A stretch of 60,890 bases of DNA from Welwitschia mirabilis (GCA_051453625.1 JBOZIK010000001.1:47220636-47281525); one strand, 5' to 3'. Counted from the stretch's first letter, positions 20,341-33,289 are shown. Made by a program: numbers and translations. The notes: generated by a model not told the origin, from the sequence alone.

Positions 20341-20576
20341 ATTGCAAAAGAAACTGTACAACACAAACAAAAGTTTTTAGTTAGTAGGCTACCGTTGTGA
20401 CAAGGGGTGAAACACCTATTATTAAATCCTAAAATTTGCAGGCCATACCATTATTGAGTTCTTGAAACAATGTAGTGAGGTGCAGGACTAGACTAAAAGA
20501 AAAACAAAAAACTTTGGGTCAATGGCCCCTCCTAAGAAACAACTGCTATTTTAAAAACAGAACAAAGTAAAACAAA

Positions 20577-21952
20577 TTAATGGATCCTTCTAGCATACTT
20601 ATCAATCAATTCGCTAAAGAATCTCTGATTGTAGGCTCTCGGGGTGTCTATATCAATGAGAATATTTTTGGCATTTTTTTTTCATGCCATTTTTATAGCT
20701 ACATCTACTGCTCTGTCTGGATTCTTGTCTAGATGCCATCTTGACATTAATCTTCTATGGGATGTGATAATACCTTGTCTTGAAGCCTGTGAATGTACTC
20801 CCAAAATTTCATAATAGTCAATCCATTTAGTGAACTAGACAATCGTGTCATACCCTACTTCCTCTGCTTTCCATTCTTCGTACATTTCGAAATGCTTGAG
20901 TGACTGCTTCCACTTGGCTTGAGCTAGTTATTCGTCCTCTCGTTCCTGTTGTGCATGGTTATGCTAGTCACTAGCTTTTTGTGTAGCTTCTTTAGCTAAT
21001 AACAATGGCTTCTGATTGATCGAGCTCAGTAGGACTCTTTACACTTTTCTTCTTAACTTCCATATCTTGTTGCTCTTCTTCTAGATTTAGGTGCTCGTGT
21101 TGTTTTTTCACTTCTACACCTTCGTTTTGCTAGCCCTCTCGAGAGTACCCTCATGCTTCGCATACTTCTATGAAGTGATTCCTATGTCTACTTTGTCTTT
21201 GGTACTTGTATTACTCTCCCCTGCATTGCTCTCTCTCCTTTTACAAGCCTATTCTCTACCTTCCATTGCTTCTCCTTTAAGGAAATCCTTTAGTTTGTAG
21301 ATCAGGTCGAAGTGCTTACCAACTATTTTCCCTTTGAGTTGTTCTATGAAGAATGGTAGCATATTAACTCTTCTCCCTTCTCGTATTACTAGTATAAAAT
21401 TGAAGTATAAGCCTTTAATCTTTGAATGGTTTCCATCTTAAATGATAAAACAATCTATGAATTCAACAACTAAACCCCATGGCTACTTTAGGTCCATTTT
21501 GTGGATATGTTACTTTACGTTTCTAGGTAAAGAAGATAATACTTGCTTTCTTCTCCCAGACCCATTACTTGAGCTATCAACTAAGGAGTTACTGAGATTC
21601 GATGCCTATCTAAGATCAATTTCCCTTACACTATTGACTTTGCTAAATTAAAGCTGGAGTTTCATTTGAACTCTAATAAGAGAACCCAATTCATTCACTT
21701 AATATGCTCTCATAACTTTATATTACTCTAAAATTTTACGTTATCCCTTGGCTTAAACTGAGGGTGCTTGCCAAATTTCCTAAAAAATCAGAGGTCTTCA
21801 ATATTTCATCTAATTGCTGTAGTGGTTTCTACCACACTCAGTGCTTGTGACATGAAAATGTGACTCTTCCACACATGCTAAATAAACCACAAAATAACTT
21901 CATAGTAGTCATTATCATTCTTTCCTTAGGAATAACATGGGTAGTGGTTCAT
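20577..21952 (-). pseudogene. Decayed ORF with C-terminal J (DnaJ-like) domain in an LTR-PBS unit
   Basis: On -, a broken frame runs from an ATG at 21952 to a TAA at 20577-20579, about 450 codons with several stops and at least two frameshifts. The N-terminal half contains hydrophobic/helical blocks such as WGLVVEFIDCFII and RRVNMLPFFIEQLKGKIVGK, and its position is that of gag. The middle is charged (VEVKKQHEHLNLEEEQQDME, later LAKEATQKASD). The C-terminus reads DYYEILGVHSQAS, then HRRLMSRWHLDKNPDRA, then PRAYNQRFF. This is the J-domain layout: helix I D-Y-Y-x-[IV]-L-G-V, helix II, the HPD loop here as HLD (20727-20735), K-N-P-D, and a final helix with R-A-Y. J domains stimulate Hsp70 ATPase through HPD, so HLD would be inactive if not simply decay. 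An LTR-like promoter and a tRNA-Met primer site lie upstream. It could instead be a captured host J-protein fragment. Confidence 0.6.
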
Positions 21953-22189
21953 AATTTTCACTAACTTTTACTTGATTCAAGTACAAAAATTAAGAAAATA
22001 AAAGAAGGTAAGAAAAGGGAGTTGACGAGTATTTATTTGAAACTTGATTGGATAAAGGAGTGAAGCAAGTTGACTCCAACATGCCACTAATTCATTCTCA
22101 AGCAATCCTTCACTCCAGGGTTGTCTAATGCTTTCCTATAACACATGTAAAACCATCAAGTGTTTTGGCTCAGATCTTAGTGACATAAT

Positions 22190-22202
22190 CTCTGTTACCA
22201 TA
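22190..22202 (-). other. Primer-binding site of the J-domain element
   Basis: On -, TGGTAACAGAGA matches the initiator-Met primer site TGGTATCAGAGC at 10 of 12 positions. It lies between the presumed 5' LTR (22203 upward) and the J-domain ORF, the expected place in an LTR element. Confidence 0.55.
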
Positions 22203-23060
22203 TGAGTGATGGTGAACTCAATTGTCACTTGATCTTCCATGCCTTAAAGTAATAATGGAAATTAAGGACTTTAGTACTTAAAACCCATAAAATTAAGAGA
22301 CTTAAAGTATTAAAAGAGCTCACTCAAATGATAAGAAGTCTTAATGGTTAATTTACTTCTTAAACATTTCAATATTAAATGAATCATGATTTGAAATAAA
22401 AGACAAACAACTTATGTATTAAAGAAAGAATACTTTACAAAAAGGGAAGAAGGATGCTGAAGAACTCCTCAAGTGATCCTGAAGACTAGCTTACTACCCA
22501 AAGAGTTGTTTAGAAAGCCATTGTGATGGATGCTCCAAGGTTCTATAATTCTCCCAAGCCAAAGATGATACAATGAAGGTTCAAGGCCCTTTTAAAGGGA
22601 AGATGAGGGTGAGGGGTGATTTCAAGCTCTTGGTTTGTAGCATTAGGTGGATAGTTACATAATCATAACATTAGATAGGGTTGTTTGTCATATTTTCCAT
22701 TTGGTAAAGATTATTATGACGACGTTAACACTTGGCTCCTAGATGCTGTAGCTGCTATAAACCTTTATCATAGCAACGTGTCTCCATCATCATCCTACCC
22801 AGCGTTACTAAATGTCACTCTGAAAGTTCTTATCACCACGTGTCATCAAGGATGCAAATTAATTTTTATGTAGAATTAAATTGAGTCCATAACTACATCT
22901 AGTTTAGTCCTATATGAGAAGCCAAAAATGTGAGTTTGAAGGAATTTGAGGTGGAAAGACTGACAGTGTCAGTGGTTCTAGATGGCGACACCAGTGTATT
23001 AGCTTTAATGATCTTCATTTTAAACGACGCCCTTCAATTTGGCATAATTAACCTAAAAAT
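22203..23060 (-). repeat. Presumed 5' LTR of the J-domain element
   Basis: On -, a TATA-like CTTTAAAAGGGCC (about 22587-22600) is followed by U5-like A/T-rich sequence ending at the primer-binding site. Upstream, 22680-22870 is less AT-rich and carries a G-box CACGTG at 22837-22842. No second LTR copy was found, so the 3' end of the element is lost and the outer limit is approximate. A short open frame on + at 22685-22873 has no recognised family. Confidence 0.4.
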
Positions 23061-23399
23061 GTCATGGGTAATTGGATAAGTTCATAATTATTATGAAAAT
23101 CCATAGAAGACATGTTTTCATGACAAAATTGATTATATTAATTTTTTTCATTGAGATTAATTGGTCATTTAACTTGATCATATTGTCAATTTTTACATGT
23201 TAACATGTCATGTTTCGAAAGAAGGATTCTATCTGAGGCAACCACCATGTCAATAAACGTCCATACTGCAGTCATGAACACATATTTCAAGAACAAAGAC
23301 CTTACTGTCTCTATTGCACCACATGCATGATAGTCTTCTGGTATGCTTAACCTACTATGCCTAAGCCTAATCACTATTAAGACTTTATTTTTGGAATCA

Positions 23400-25160
23400 A
23401 CCATTTTAAAATAATGTACTTATTTACTACTTCTCTCTTCAAGTGTACTTCATGCATTTATTAACTCTGTACATCTTGGTTAGGATAGCTTTAATAGAAA
23501 TCCTCCCACCATGTATCAGCCTAGTGTCTTTCTTTTTTAGGGATATTATTTATAGTTTTGAGGACTTCCTTGAGAATTGTAATTGCTGTCTTTGTTATAT
23601 GACCTTTACTCCAAATTTTATTTTCCATATTACAATAGTCTCTTAGCTTTTTAACTACTATATTACAACTTTATTTTGAAACTCCTTAACTCTAGAATTT
23701 CATTTGGGATTTTTCTATTAATGAATTTTGAGTGCCAAAAGGTAATGTCCCCTTTACTAATCAATTAGGTTAACAAGTTTTTTAGTTTTTCTCTACCTTC
23801 GTAAAGTGTCTTTCAAAAGAGAAAATCCCTCCACCTAGGTTCGCAATACTTATACTTTCTTTTCAATAGTTTCTTTCATGGCATATCTCCCCTTGTATCT
23901 ATTTTTATGATTGTTTTGGCCCTTGATAAAAGTACACGACCTCTAATGTCTTGAATCCCTCATCCTCGACCTCTATCAATTTTACTATCTCTTCCCAAGA
24001 TACTACATAGAATCTTGTCCATCTGTGATCGCCTGCCTAGATGAAGTTTTTAATCAATCAATTTAAAATTATTTTTCACCTTCTGTGAGAGTACTTCACA
24101 TGAGGCACTATATTTCACAACCACAGAAATAATTGTGTTGACTATGATAATTCTTCCTTTACTGATAAGAAGATGACATTTAATGAATTGCATCACCTTC
24201 CCATCTTTAGTAGTAGAGCCTCCCAAGACAAGATGTTCTTCCACTTAAATAAGGAACCCCTAAGTAGATGTTCTTTTCTTTCCCTTTTTCAATTTCCAAC
24301 ATTCTTTCTATACTCTGCTAAATGCTGGTCTATGTATTAAAATAGTAGATCTGCTTTTTTTTCCAACTAATCTCAAGTCTTGGTTCTTTAATGAAGGTTT
24401 TTAGATCCTATGTAATGGCCTTAATATGCTAAATGTTAGCTTTCAAAAGATGATAGAATCTTCTATGAAGCAATTCACCAAAGCTCTCATCCCATGGATA
24501 GTTAGCCCCATCCCTTTGTCTTGGTGAATGTAATCTTGCAACACATCTAGGACTAAAATGAAAATGTATGATGAGAGAGGATCCCCTTGTTGCAGACCTC
24601 TACCTGTATTAAAGTATACATGCATTTTCTTATTGATTTTTAGTATAAACTTTATTGTCCTTTGCATTTTTAGAATTAAGATAATGAATTCAGGAGTGAA
24701 TTCTTTGGTTCTCAACACATCCTCTAAGAAAATCTACAACATTGTATCATAAAATTTCTTGATATTTAACTTCAAAGCACATGCTCTTCTATTCTTCCTT
24801 ATAATAAAATTAAAGATTTCATGGTTGAAAGTGACTTATTCCAAAATATTATGATCTTTTAGAAAACTTTCTTCATTTGATCTCACTACAGATTTCAAAT
24901 GGTTCTAATTCTGCTCACTAGTTCTTTGAAAATAATCTATAGATAACTTTAAAAATTCCTATAGGATGATAGTCTTGCACTTCTTTAGCTTCAGACATTG
25001 TTGGAATCATTATGACATAGGTGTTATTATTCCAAGTATGGGGAACAGCTTCTCATCTCAGTACCTATTAAAAGCATTTATAGCCTACTATCCTATGAAT
25101 TTCTAGTATTTTCAAAAAAGCTCCATTATCCATGCATCTAGACGTAGACTTTTATTAAGC
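23400..25160 (-). pseudogene. L1-2 LINE: reverse transcriptase half
   Basis: On -, RT blocks occur in order from about 25160 down: KLNKS...DAWIMELF (N-K-x-P-G-P-D-G block, degraded), AKEVQDYHPIGIFKVIYRLF near 24980 (D-[YF]-R-P-I-S-L), and LNIKKFYDTML near 24755 (first catalytic Asp). GRGLQQGDPLSSYIFILVLD follows near 24580 (G-[LF]-R-Q-G-D-P-L-S-P-Y-[LI]-F), and FIEDSIIF near 24455 (F-A-D-D box, degraded). SKGRIIIVNTIIS near 24150 matches the L1 post-RT region. Weaker C-terminal sequence trails towards 23400. The frame continues across the Gypsy-1 insertion into 32527 and upward. Confidence 0.83.
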
Positions 25161-25165
25161 TTCAT
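25161..25165 (+). other. Gypsy-1 target site duplication, left
   Basis: TTCAT, matched by TTCAT at 32522-32526. The two copies fall inside one L1 codon series, and removing the element and one copy restores the L1 frame. Confidence 0.85.
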
Positions 25166-26781
25166 TGATAACATGCAAAAATTGACATTCGAACCAAGTA
25201 TATGAGATTAATTTATCACAATGAAGAAATTAATTTAATCAATTTAATTATAAAAATACCTCTTTAGCTATTTATATGCCATATTTGATCTTATGCATTT
25301 CATCGTGTCATTTTCAGGAATTTAGCAATATTTTAAAGCATGTGGAATAGACTAGAATTAAATAGTGGCATGTGGTAGTGGCATTAGAAGACATGTGATA
25401 GTGGCATTGGAGCCATATGACAATAGCACTAGTTGGTGGAGTAGTTATTGTAGTGGTAATTATTTGTTGTTGCAGTTTACGCATAGTGACAATGGTTTGT
25501 TGCTATAATTTATGTATAGTGGAAGTGGATGACATGGTCATACATGTATGAGTTCATGCTAAATCATTCTGTTCATATATAAGCACTTGATTATTTAACT
25601 AGTACTCAGTTGAATGAGTCACTACCAGTACTGCCAGTACACTGAGTGGGGCGTACTCTTGAAGAGTTGTTCCCACTCTGTAGCACTATACTGCTGCCTT
25701 GCACCATTATGGAACACCGGTTAAAGGATTGACATACTAATGCCATTATAGTCTCTTAATCTAGAGTAGAGAATCGATCTAATAGTGCTTTCAGACATTG
25801 CCTTTAGATAGTAGTTTGTGTTAAATTTGACTCCAAAGATCATGTGTTAGACTCATTATGAAAACCTCCACCTAAAACTTCAAGATGAAGATTCCACCTA
25901 ATGCTACAAGATGAGGAATCTTAATCACCCTACTTAATGCTATATGATGCAGCTTTCACCTAATATAAAAAGATAAAGACTCTATTTAGAGCTATATGAA
26001 AAGCATTATAAGTACTCATCTATCATTCTAAGCTTATAAAAGGGCCTTGTGTGTTCATTTGTAAATAACTTTGGCTAGTGGAAAATAGGTGGAACCCTTA
26101 GAATATTAAGTTGACATGGAATTTTAAGCTTCTCCTTTGGAAGCAAGCTAGCTTCGATGTTAGCTTTAAGGAGTCCCTAACTACTTTGCTTTTATCCTAT
26201 AATGTAATGTAGTTTGTAATTTTTTATGAATGGTAGTGCAAGTAACATTGTACTTTTAATGTTTAAGTGAAACTATGTTGTTAAGTTATTTCATTTACCA
26301 AGTGAGTTTTTTGAGGTTACTTTTGAGATTTATAGTCACTATCATTTGGTGGATTGCATGACAATAGTTCATACTTTCCATGCTTATGAAGGGCTATGAA
26401 ATATTAGAGGGACTAAATAATTTGCTAATACTTATGTAGTGAATGAGGTTATATCATCATGATCCAAGATTTAAAGGATTTAACAATCTTATGATTATTT
26501 CAGGAAGGTTTAGGACATTATTGAAATAAAAGTTTTGCAAGTTGAATGATTCAAGCTAGATATTAGAAATAGCTCATTTTCTAACTTCATTAGTTAAGTT
26601 TGAAAATTATTACAACTTTGCTTTTATCTTTATTTTGATTTCTTGTAGATTAGAAAACATTGTGTTGTCTATTTCCAGTTCTATCTTGAATTATCCCTAT
26701 GAAAGAACTATAGTGGATACCTACCTATTTTTTATTAAAGTTCACATTTACTATAATTAACATACATTTGTTTTGTGAACA
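25166..26781 (+). repeat. Gypsy-1 5' LTR
   Basis: It is 1616 bp, beginning TGATAACATG and ending GTGAACA. TATAAAAG at 26035-26042 is the likely promoter. About 390 bp at 25440-25830 have no counterpart in the 3' LTR, so either this LTR gained an insertion or the other lost it. Confidence 0.83.
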
Positions 26782-26806
26782 TATTTTAGTGCCAATGCTA
26801 GGGATA
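26782..26806 (+). other. Gypsy-1 primer-binding site
   Basis: It follows the 5' LTR at once and aligns with TTGGCGCCGTTGCCGGGGA, mostly by C-to-T and G-to-A changes at former CG sites, the signature of methylation-driven decay. Confidence 0.65.
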
Positions 26807-27589
26807 ATGGCACAGTAACTTCTCAAAATTAGCATAATTTTTCTTTTTTGTAATTTTTTTAGTTTAAATATTTTTAAGTTTTTCTAGTTATTAGTACTAG
26901 TTCTGTTAGTGAAACCTAAGTTGGTTTTTTTTCTTTTGAGTGTTTATTTCCTTTTTATTTTATTTTCAGTGGTGGGTACTAGTCTATTTCTAGTGATAAG
27001 TGAACTGATTCTTTTCAGAGTTTTATTTAGTTTTTCTGCTCTAACCTGAAAAGCATTTATTTTGTATTATAGATCCAACAATTGTTCTGCAACTTGCAAT
27101 AAAACTAAGAACTACAAAAAGCAAAAAATCTAATATAGAACCCCTTTTTTTGTGTGTTTTATTTTTTTATTCCACAAGTTTTTATTTTTGTAGCTAGTTT
27201 ATATTTCTATTAGGTTTCAGTTTTACTAATTAAATTTCTAAAAATAAAAATATTTATGGTCTATTTTCCTAGGTTCTGTTTTTTTAAGTTATAACCATTT
27301 TAGTTTCTTCTCTTTTTTTTTGTAACCCTGCAATTTAAATCATTTTGTGTAGTCCCGAATGTAATCTCATCCTTTTTTCAAGTCATTTTTCTTTAGACAA
27401 CCAGTGCCACCGATAAAGTTAACTAGTGCCAATTTCCTTTTTTCTAACAATAGTTCCAAACTTTACATGAGTCTTTCTCTGGACCCTCTTAACAATTTTT
27501 GATATCAGGCTCTTTCTGAAACCTCAAAAAGTTGTAAAAACATAATCTCAATATTGAATTCCAAACTAGTTTCTAAAACTAGACATGGT

Positions 27590-29210
27590 TAGGCACATGA
27601 TCTTTTTGGAAGACTATATGAAATACCCCATGAATACCACAATATGTTGTTGACTCAAGAGCCTAATGTTGAAGATAGACATGTTTACTATGAAAATTCC
27701 TATAATTTTGCTAATCACATTTAATCAAAATAGACTATATAAGATTATATTTAATCCAAGAAAACTTTAGGGGACTGCTTTTAATGTGAATATAATAGCC
27801 CATACCATTTTAAACCATGATACCCTTTTGACACTAGGAGACCTTTGGATAATATCTTTAAGGCCCAAAATCCCATCTGTATATAAATCAACCTCTTTAC
27901 AACCTTGAGTTTGAAAACCCTTATTTTGAAAAAAACAGAGTTTGATCCCATGCCTTCAGTCATCTCTTATAACTGTTATCCTTCACCAACTTATCAATCT
28001 CCTTCATTCTCTCATCCTTTACCTTCTAAAACTCACCAACCTTTTTCATTGACTCCATTGGAGGAATCATTAAGAAAATGCTTGTAAATCCAAACCCAAG
28101 TTATCCATAATTATGAAAAAACTCTTAAGCAATATTCCTTCTCTATGAGTAAACTTGAATAGACCACCTAATAACATACTTCCTCCCTTTAATAAAATTG
28201 AGAAAATTCTTTAACAAATTAATAGTACACTTAACCAACAAGAAGAGGAAGACCTTTATACATTCCAAGAACCTCCTAGGAATCTTAAAAACCTTGACAA
28301 ATTTAATGATAGTGAAATTAATGATACCTAAGCCATATCCTTTAAGAGTGAGGAAGAAACTAATGAGAAAACCTATGAGAACCTTGAGTTTGAAAATGCA
28401 CTAGAGAGTAACCAATTATTTGAGGAAAGGGTAGACTTTCATGGAAACATATTAGATGACACACAATCATTAGAAGATCAGAAACCATATGAGGAAGGCT
28501 ATTCATTTAAGAGTTATACAACAAACAATAAGTTAATAAGCGATATTAATGAGAAGGACAAAATCAAAGAAGAACCCTTCTTTGAATTACAACCATTATC
28601 GCTTGACCAAACACATAAGAAGAAATTTCCTAGAAATCTTAATAGAGAGTAATACATTAGTAAATATCCCATAACTAATCCATCCTATGTAGAACCTTTG
28701 CCTTTTTCTCAATAGCTTCATAAGACAACCATTTCATTTTCATCTTTATCTACTAAGAAAGATCTAAGGCTTAATTAAGAAGACAAACCTTCATTAGCTT
28801 AGAGTAATCTTCTAATAATCTTTTTAATTAACATTCACCTACTCCAATGGTTTCTAGCTCACTTTTGTCTTCACCCCAAAATGATGTCTTACATGAGTTA
28901 TTAATTAAGCAAAAATAAGTGAAAGGATGGACTTTTTTTTACTTTAAACACATAAAATTTTTTGCTTGTGTTAATGTTCTCCCTAATTTTATGGACTCAC
29001 GCATAAAAATCTACATGGTATCTCTTCCAACTCAAAATACTTTGCATAATTTCGTTCCATCATCGAACCTTTGCATTTATTACTATCCCTAGTCTTCATA
29101 CATGAATCACATGGGAAAACACTTTTGCTTGAAATTTTTAAGTTCATTGCACAATTTTAGATTAGATTTTTTTTATAGAGTAGATTTAGGATGAAAATAA
29201 TTAAAAACAT
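27590..29210 (+). pseudogene. Gag-like acidic ORF of Gypsy-1
   Basis: A broken frame carries HDLFGRLYEIPHEYHNMLL and VEDRHVYYENSYNFANHI at 27600-27720, and a Pro/Ser/Tyr-rich section (PSPTYQSPSFSHPLPSKT) at 27970-28040. A coiled-coil-like section (LEESLRK, then a frame with NYEKTLKQYSFSMSKLE) runs at 28055-28165. A long acidic stretch follows at 28240-28700 with FEERVDFHGNILDDTQSLED and EKDKIKEEPFFELQPLSLDQ. At about 28930-28990 it reads FKHIKFFACVNVLPNFMDS. No zinc knuckle, protease or pol motif is seen. The layout matches the ORF at 39685-42110 in Gypsy-2, which supports a shared protein type. Confidence 0.6.
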
Positions 29211-31225
29211 TAATAATACTTTTTGTTTGATGGTCTCTCTTACCTAAAACCACTCAAGCATTATCACCTGCACAATCATCTCCTTAAAACCCTTTTCCCT
29301 AGATAAGCCCAAGCTTCATCCATTTCACAAAGTAAGCCATTACCATTTTAAATATTATCATCCACCACTTCCATCATGACACTACTTCATAAGACTCATA
29401 GATCATCCACAAAACCCATCATGCTATGAATTTGTAAGACTTACTGATCATACGTAGTGGCCTTCTCACAATAAATAAGAATAAGCGATCTTTTTCATTA
29501 CATAGTTTTGATTAAGATTAGGTGGATTCTTACTTCTCAAGAGAAAATCATTTTTATTTTTGAGTTCTTTTGTTAAAGCTTATGTTTATTTGATGTCTTT
29601 CATTTGGAATTAAAGAAAGAAAAGGTGGCTTTTTTACTTTCATGATGTGGTTTTCTTTTAAGAATTTATGGGGATAAGATATTTAATCATTAGGCTAATA
29701 AGCCAATGACCCCTCCTATGTGTGTTAAAAAAAGATGTATATGAGAAGTAGAATAAAAAGAAAAATAATATCTCTTCTCCAAAAAGCACAATTTTGTTTG
29801 ATTAGTTTTATGATTTAATTAACTGCATATGGATGTCCATTGATAATGCAACTTTAATGATTCATTTGTAATATGTTAAACTACACTGGGGCTATAAATA
29901 CTTGTTGGCAAGGTAACACTGACTTCTTTATGTACAACATTTAACTCTATTAGAAGAAGGTAACACAACATTAAATGATTAATATGATAAAATGCTTGAA
30001 GTATGTTACTTATGATTGTAGAAGGGTAAAAATTGGAAATAAATTAAGGTGGGTTTACATACTTCTTATGAATTGATTATTTTAATGCTTGTTACTTAAG
30101 ATCTTTTTACTACTCTTGAATTGCACGAATTTACTTGATCAATGTCTTATCTTGTTTTGACTTATATCCATAATTAAATAAACTTTTTCTAGGCCATTAA
30201 TTTAGTTTTATGGTCTCATTTATTCATAGCATGCATGGTAAAATAGTAGTTTCATTTTCATTTACATCCATTTCACCATTCCACACCACATTCACTCACC
30301 CTACCATCACTATAAGAAAGCATACTAGAAGGTACATTTATGTTTATTATGATGAAATCTTCCATTCCATGAGTTACAATATGACTAAGTCAGTCTAAAA
30401 TATTATTAAGATAAAAAGGCTTAAATTTTCTTGAATTTTTAGTCATCTTTATCCTTATTATCATTTTGCAACTTCACCCATTATGTTTCTATAACCATTG
30501 CGTCATTATCGATTCACCATTATAAAACCATGAGCATCTACCACAGCAAATTGACATTGCCATCTATTTTCCTCTATTTATCTCATGCTTCTTTACACAA
30601 CCTCTTATTTTGATGCAAAATCGTCTGAGGCCATTGGTAGGTCATGATTTTTCACAAAAGCAAACTGTAACTTGGTTTTCATCCATCTCAAGTTAACATT
30701 TTCTTCTTTATCTTTTCTTAATTTCTACCTCTTCTCCTTCTTAACTTTTCATCCTTTATTTCTTCATCCCCATTTCATCTACAACAATCATTTGTATGAA
30801 CCTTATTACTTAGCAATTTTTCATAGAATTCCCTTCCACTTCATGCATCTTTTAGCATTTTTCTTTTTCTTTCTTTGCATTATAGCTTAGTTTCATCGCC
30901 TTGTGTACTCCGTTTTTCCAATAAAATGACACTTCATGAAGAATGCATTCTAAAGGGGTGACAACATGTTTTAAAAAGTCATATTAAAATTTTCTATCCT
31001 TCTAAACTTTGAGAATAAAGTTTAGTTTTGGTTAGGGGGTATGGAATCCATTTTTCAAAAAATATTTGCTAATTTTGATGCTTTATTTTTTGAAAATGGT
31101 TAAAAAATGTAAAAAGTTCTATTACTATTATATACTTGAAAATTTTCTTAGATAATCTTTCCACGTTAATCTTTTTTTTTATCAACATTTTACTAAGAGT
31201 CTAGCAAAAGTCTAGTTAGGAGGTG

Positions 31226-32521
31226 TGATAACATGCAAAAATTGACATTTAGACTAAGTATATTAGACCAATTTATCATAATGAAGACATTAATTTAACC
31301 AATTTAATCATAAAAAATGTCTTCAAAAATTTTCTATGCCATACTTGATCTTATACATTTCTCCAGGAGATATTTAGAAATTTAACAGTATTTTGGAGCA
31401 TGTGAAATAAACTGGAGCTAAATAGTAGCACGTGGTAGTAGCATTAGAAGACATGTGGAAATGTCTTTAGAAGTGACATTAGAGACCTATGGTAATATCA
31501 CTAATTGGTGGAGGAATCTAGCTCCAAAGGCCACACGTTGGACTCATCAGAACAAGCTTTACCTAATACTACAAGACAAAGATTGCACCTAATGTTATAG
31601 GATGATGAATCCTAACCACCCTACTGAATGCTACATGATGAAAATTTAACCTAATACAAGAAGATGAAGACTCTACCTAGAGGTATATGATAAAAATTAT
31701 AACCAACCACCTACCACAACAAGCCAAAGGATCCTAACCATCTCTACCTCATACTTGCCTAGAAAAGGGCCTTGTGTCTTAACTTATAAATAACTTTGGC
31801 TAGTAGAAAGGAGATGGAACCCTTAAAGTGTCAGGTTGACATGACATTCTTAGCTCTTCCTTTGAAAGCGATCTAGTTTTAAGGCTACCTTTGAGAAATC
31901 TTTACCCACTTTCCTTCCACCCTCTAATGTAATATAATTTCTAATTTTTCATAAATGGTAGTTGTTCATTTTTTATTTCTAATGTGAGTAACATCATGCT
32001 TTAATGTTTATGTGAAACTATATTGTTAAGTTATTTTGTTTACTGAATGAGTTTCTTGAGGTTACTTTATAGATTTGTAGTCACTATAATTTAATGGATT
32101 ATGTGCATAGGACTTCCTACTTTCCATGCTTATGAAGGGATATAAAAGATTAGAGGAACTAAGTAAGTCACCAAAACTCATTTGATGAATGATATTATGT
32201 TACCACAGTCTAAGCCTTAAGTGATTTAACAATCTTATGATTATTTTAGGGAGTTACAAAATGTTGTTAAAGTGGAAGTTTTATAAGTTAAATAATTCAA
32301 GCTAGAGCTTGGAGATAGTTCATTTCCTAACTTCACCAGTCAAGTTTAAAAATGATCACAACTTTGCTTTTGTTTTTTTCTAATTTCTTATAGATTAGAG
32401 AACATTTTGTTACCTCTGTTTAGTCCTACCTTAAATTATCCTTACAGAAGAATGATAATGGATACTTAGTTTTTATTGAAGTCCAAATTTACTACAATGA
32501 ATACATATTCATCTTACGAAG
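31226..32521 (+). repeat. Gypsy-1 3' LTR
   Basis: It matches the 5' LTR along its length apart from the missing 390-bp block. It is preceded by TAGTTAGGAGGTG and followed by the TTCAT duplication at 32522-32526. Confidence 0.83.
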
Positions 32522-32526
32522 TTCAT

Positions 32527-33240
32527 CCCTTTTAAAACCTTCTCCTCCTATCATAAGTTAGCCTATAAAGTAGAGGAATTCATAACATTGGATTCTATCC
32601 ATAGCTCTTTAAGACTTTTTATACAGGCCTAAGGAAATTTCTATTCCTTGTAGCATTTGTCCTTCTATTGAAGTATTTTGATAGAATTTTGTCTATTTCC
32701 TCAAATTCACAATACTAAAAAGATATTTTGAGTGCTTATTACTAGCTAATTTATGAAATATTTTTATTACCATTATAATTCCTCTTGATTTCTAAGATGA
32801 TACAGATTCCAAAGATCTCTTGATCCCATTAGATTCTTATGATTTCATCCTTAATATTTTTCATTTCTTGAATTTTTTTCCATGACTTTCTGCACTTCTT
32901 AAGTTAAAAATTTATCATTTATAAATTCTGAGGTGGATCATGAATTGGGTTGGCTCTATTCTCCTTCTAGATCCTCTCCATAAATTGTCCTTCTTTCTCT
33001 TCCTAGAGTCATGCATTCTTGAACATGAAGTAAAACTTCTTGTACCTGCTTTTATTCTCTGCTAGTAACTGGGATCTCATGATGTTTATTCTATCTATAA
33101 AAAGTTTATAAAGCTTTCAAAAATCTAACTACAAAATAAGTTTTTCCAACAGAACAAAGGACCTAGCTATCGTAGTTCCATAAACAAAGAAAAATGTTTT
33201 CAAAGATAGAAACATTTAGACAACCTAGTGAATATTTTTG
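32527..33240 (-). pseudogene. L1-2 LINE: linker between endonuclease and RT
   Basis: On -, the frame just before the Gypsy-1 insertion reads EEKVLKGM, which joins in frame with KLNKS on the other side. Upstream is a charged, helical linker (KSWKKIQEMKNIKDEIIRI near 32870), typical of L1 ORF2 between endonuclease and RT. Confidence 0.65.
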
Positions 33241-33289
33241 GGTACACAATTAATTAGAGCTAATTAGAACTAATTACTAGGAAGAAAAA

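Larger units (their letters stand above)
25166..32521 (+). mobile_element. Complete non-autonomous Gypsy-type LTR retrotransposon (Gypsy-1)
   Basis: The 7.36-kb element has LTRs at 25166-26781 and 31226-32521, both starting TGATAACATGCAAAAATTGAC. Its primer-binding region (TTAGTGCCAATGCTAGGGAT, 26787-26806) is a transition-rich relative of the plant Gypsy site TTGGCGCCGTTGCCGGGGA. The polypurine-like tract GTTAGGAGGTG lies before the 3' LTR. A TTCAT duplication flanks it. The 4.4-kb interior holds a gag-like, acidic ORF relic and no RT, RNase H or integrase, so it probably moved with enzymes from another element. It inserted into L1-2. Confidence 0.87.

Noticed and set aside
18310-21952. J-domain ORF and L1-1 RT read as a single LINE (ORF1 plus ORF2).
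   Set aside because: They are on the same strand, but the L1 endonuclease that should lie between is missing. The J-domain ORF has its own stop, with an LTR-like promoter and tRNA primer site upstream, which LINEs lack.
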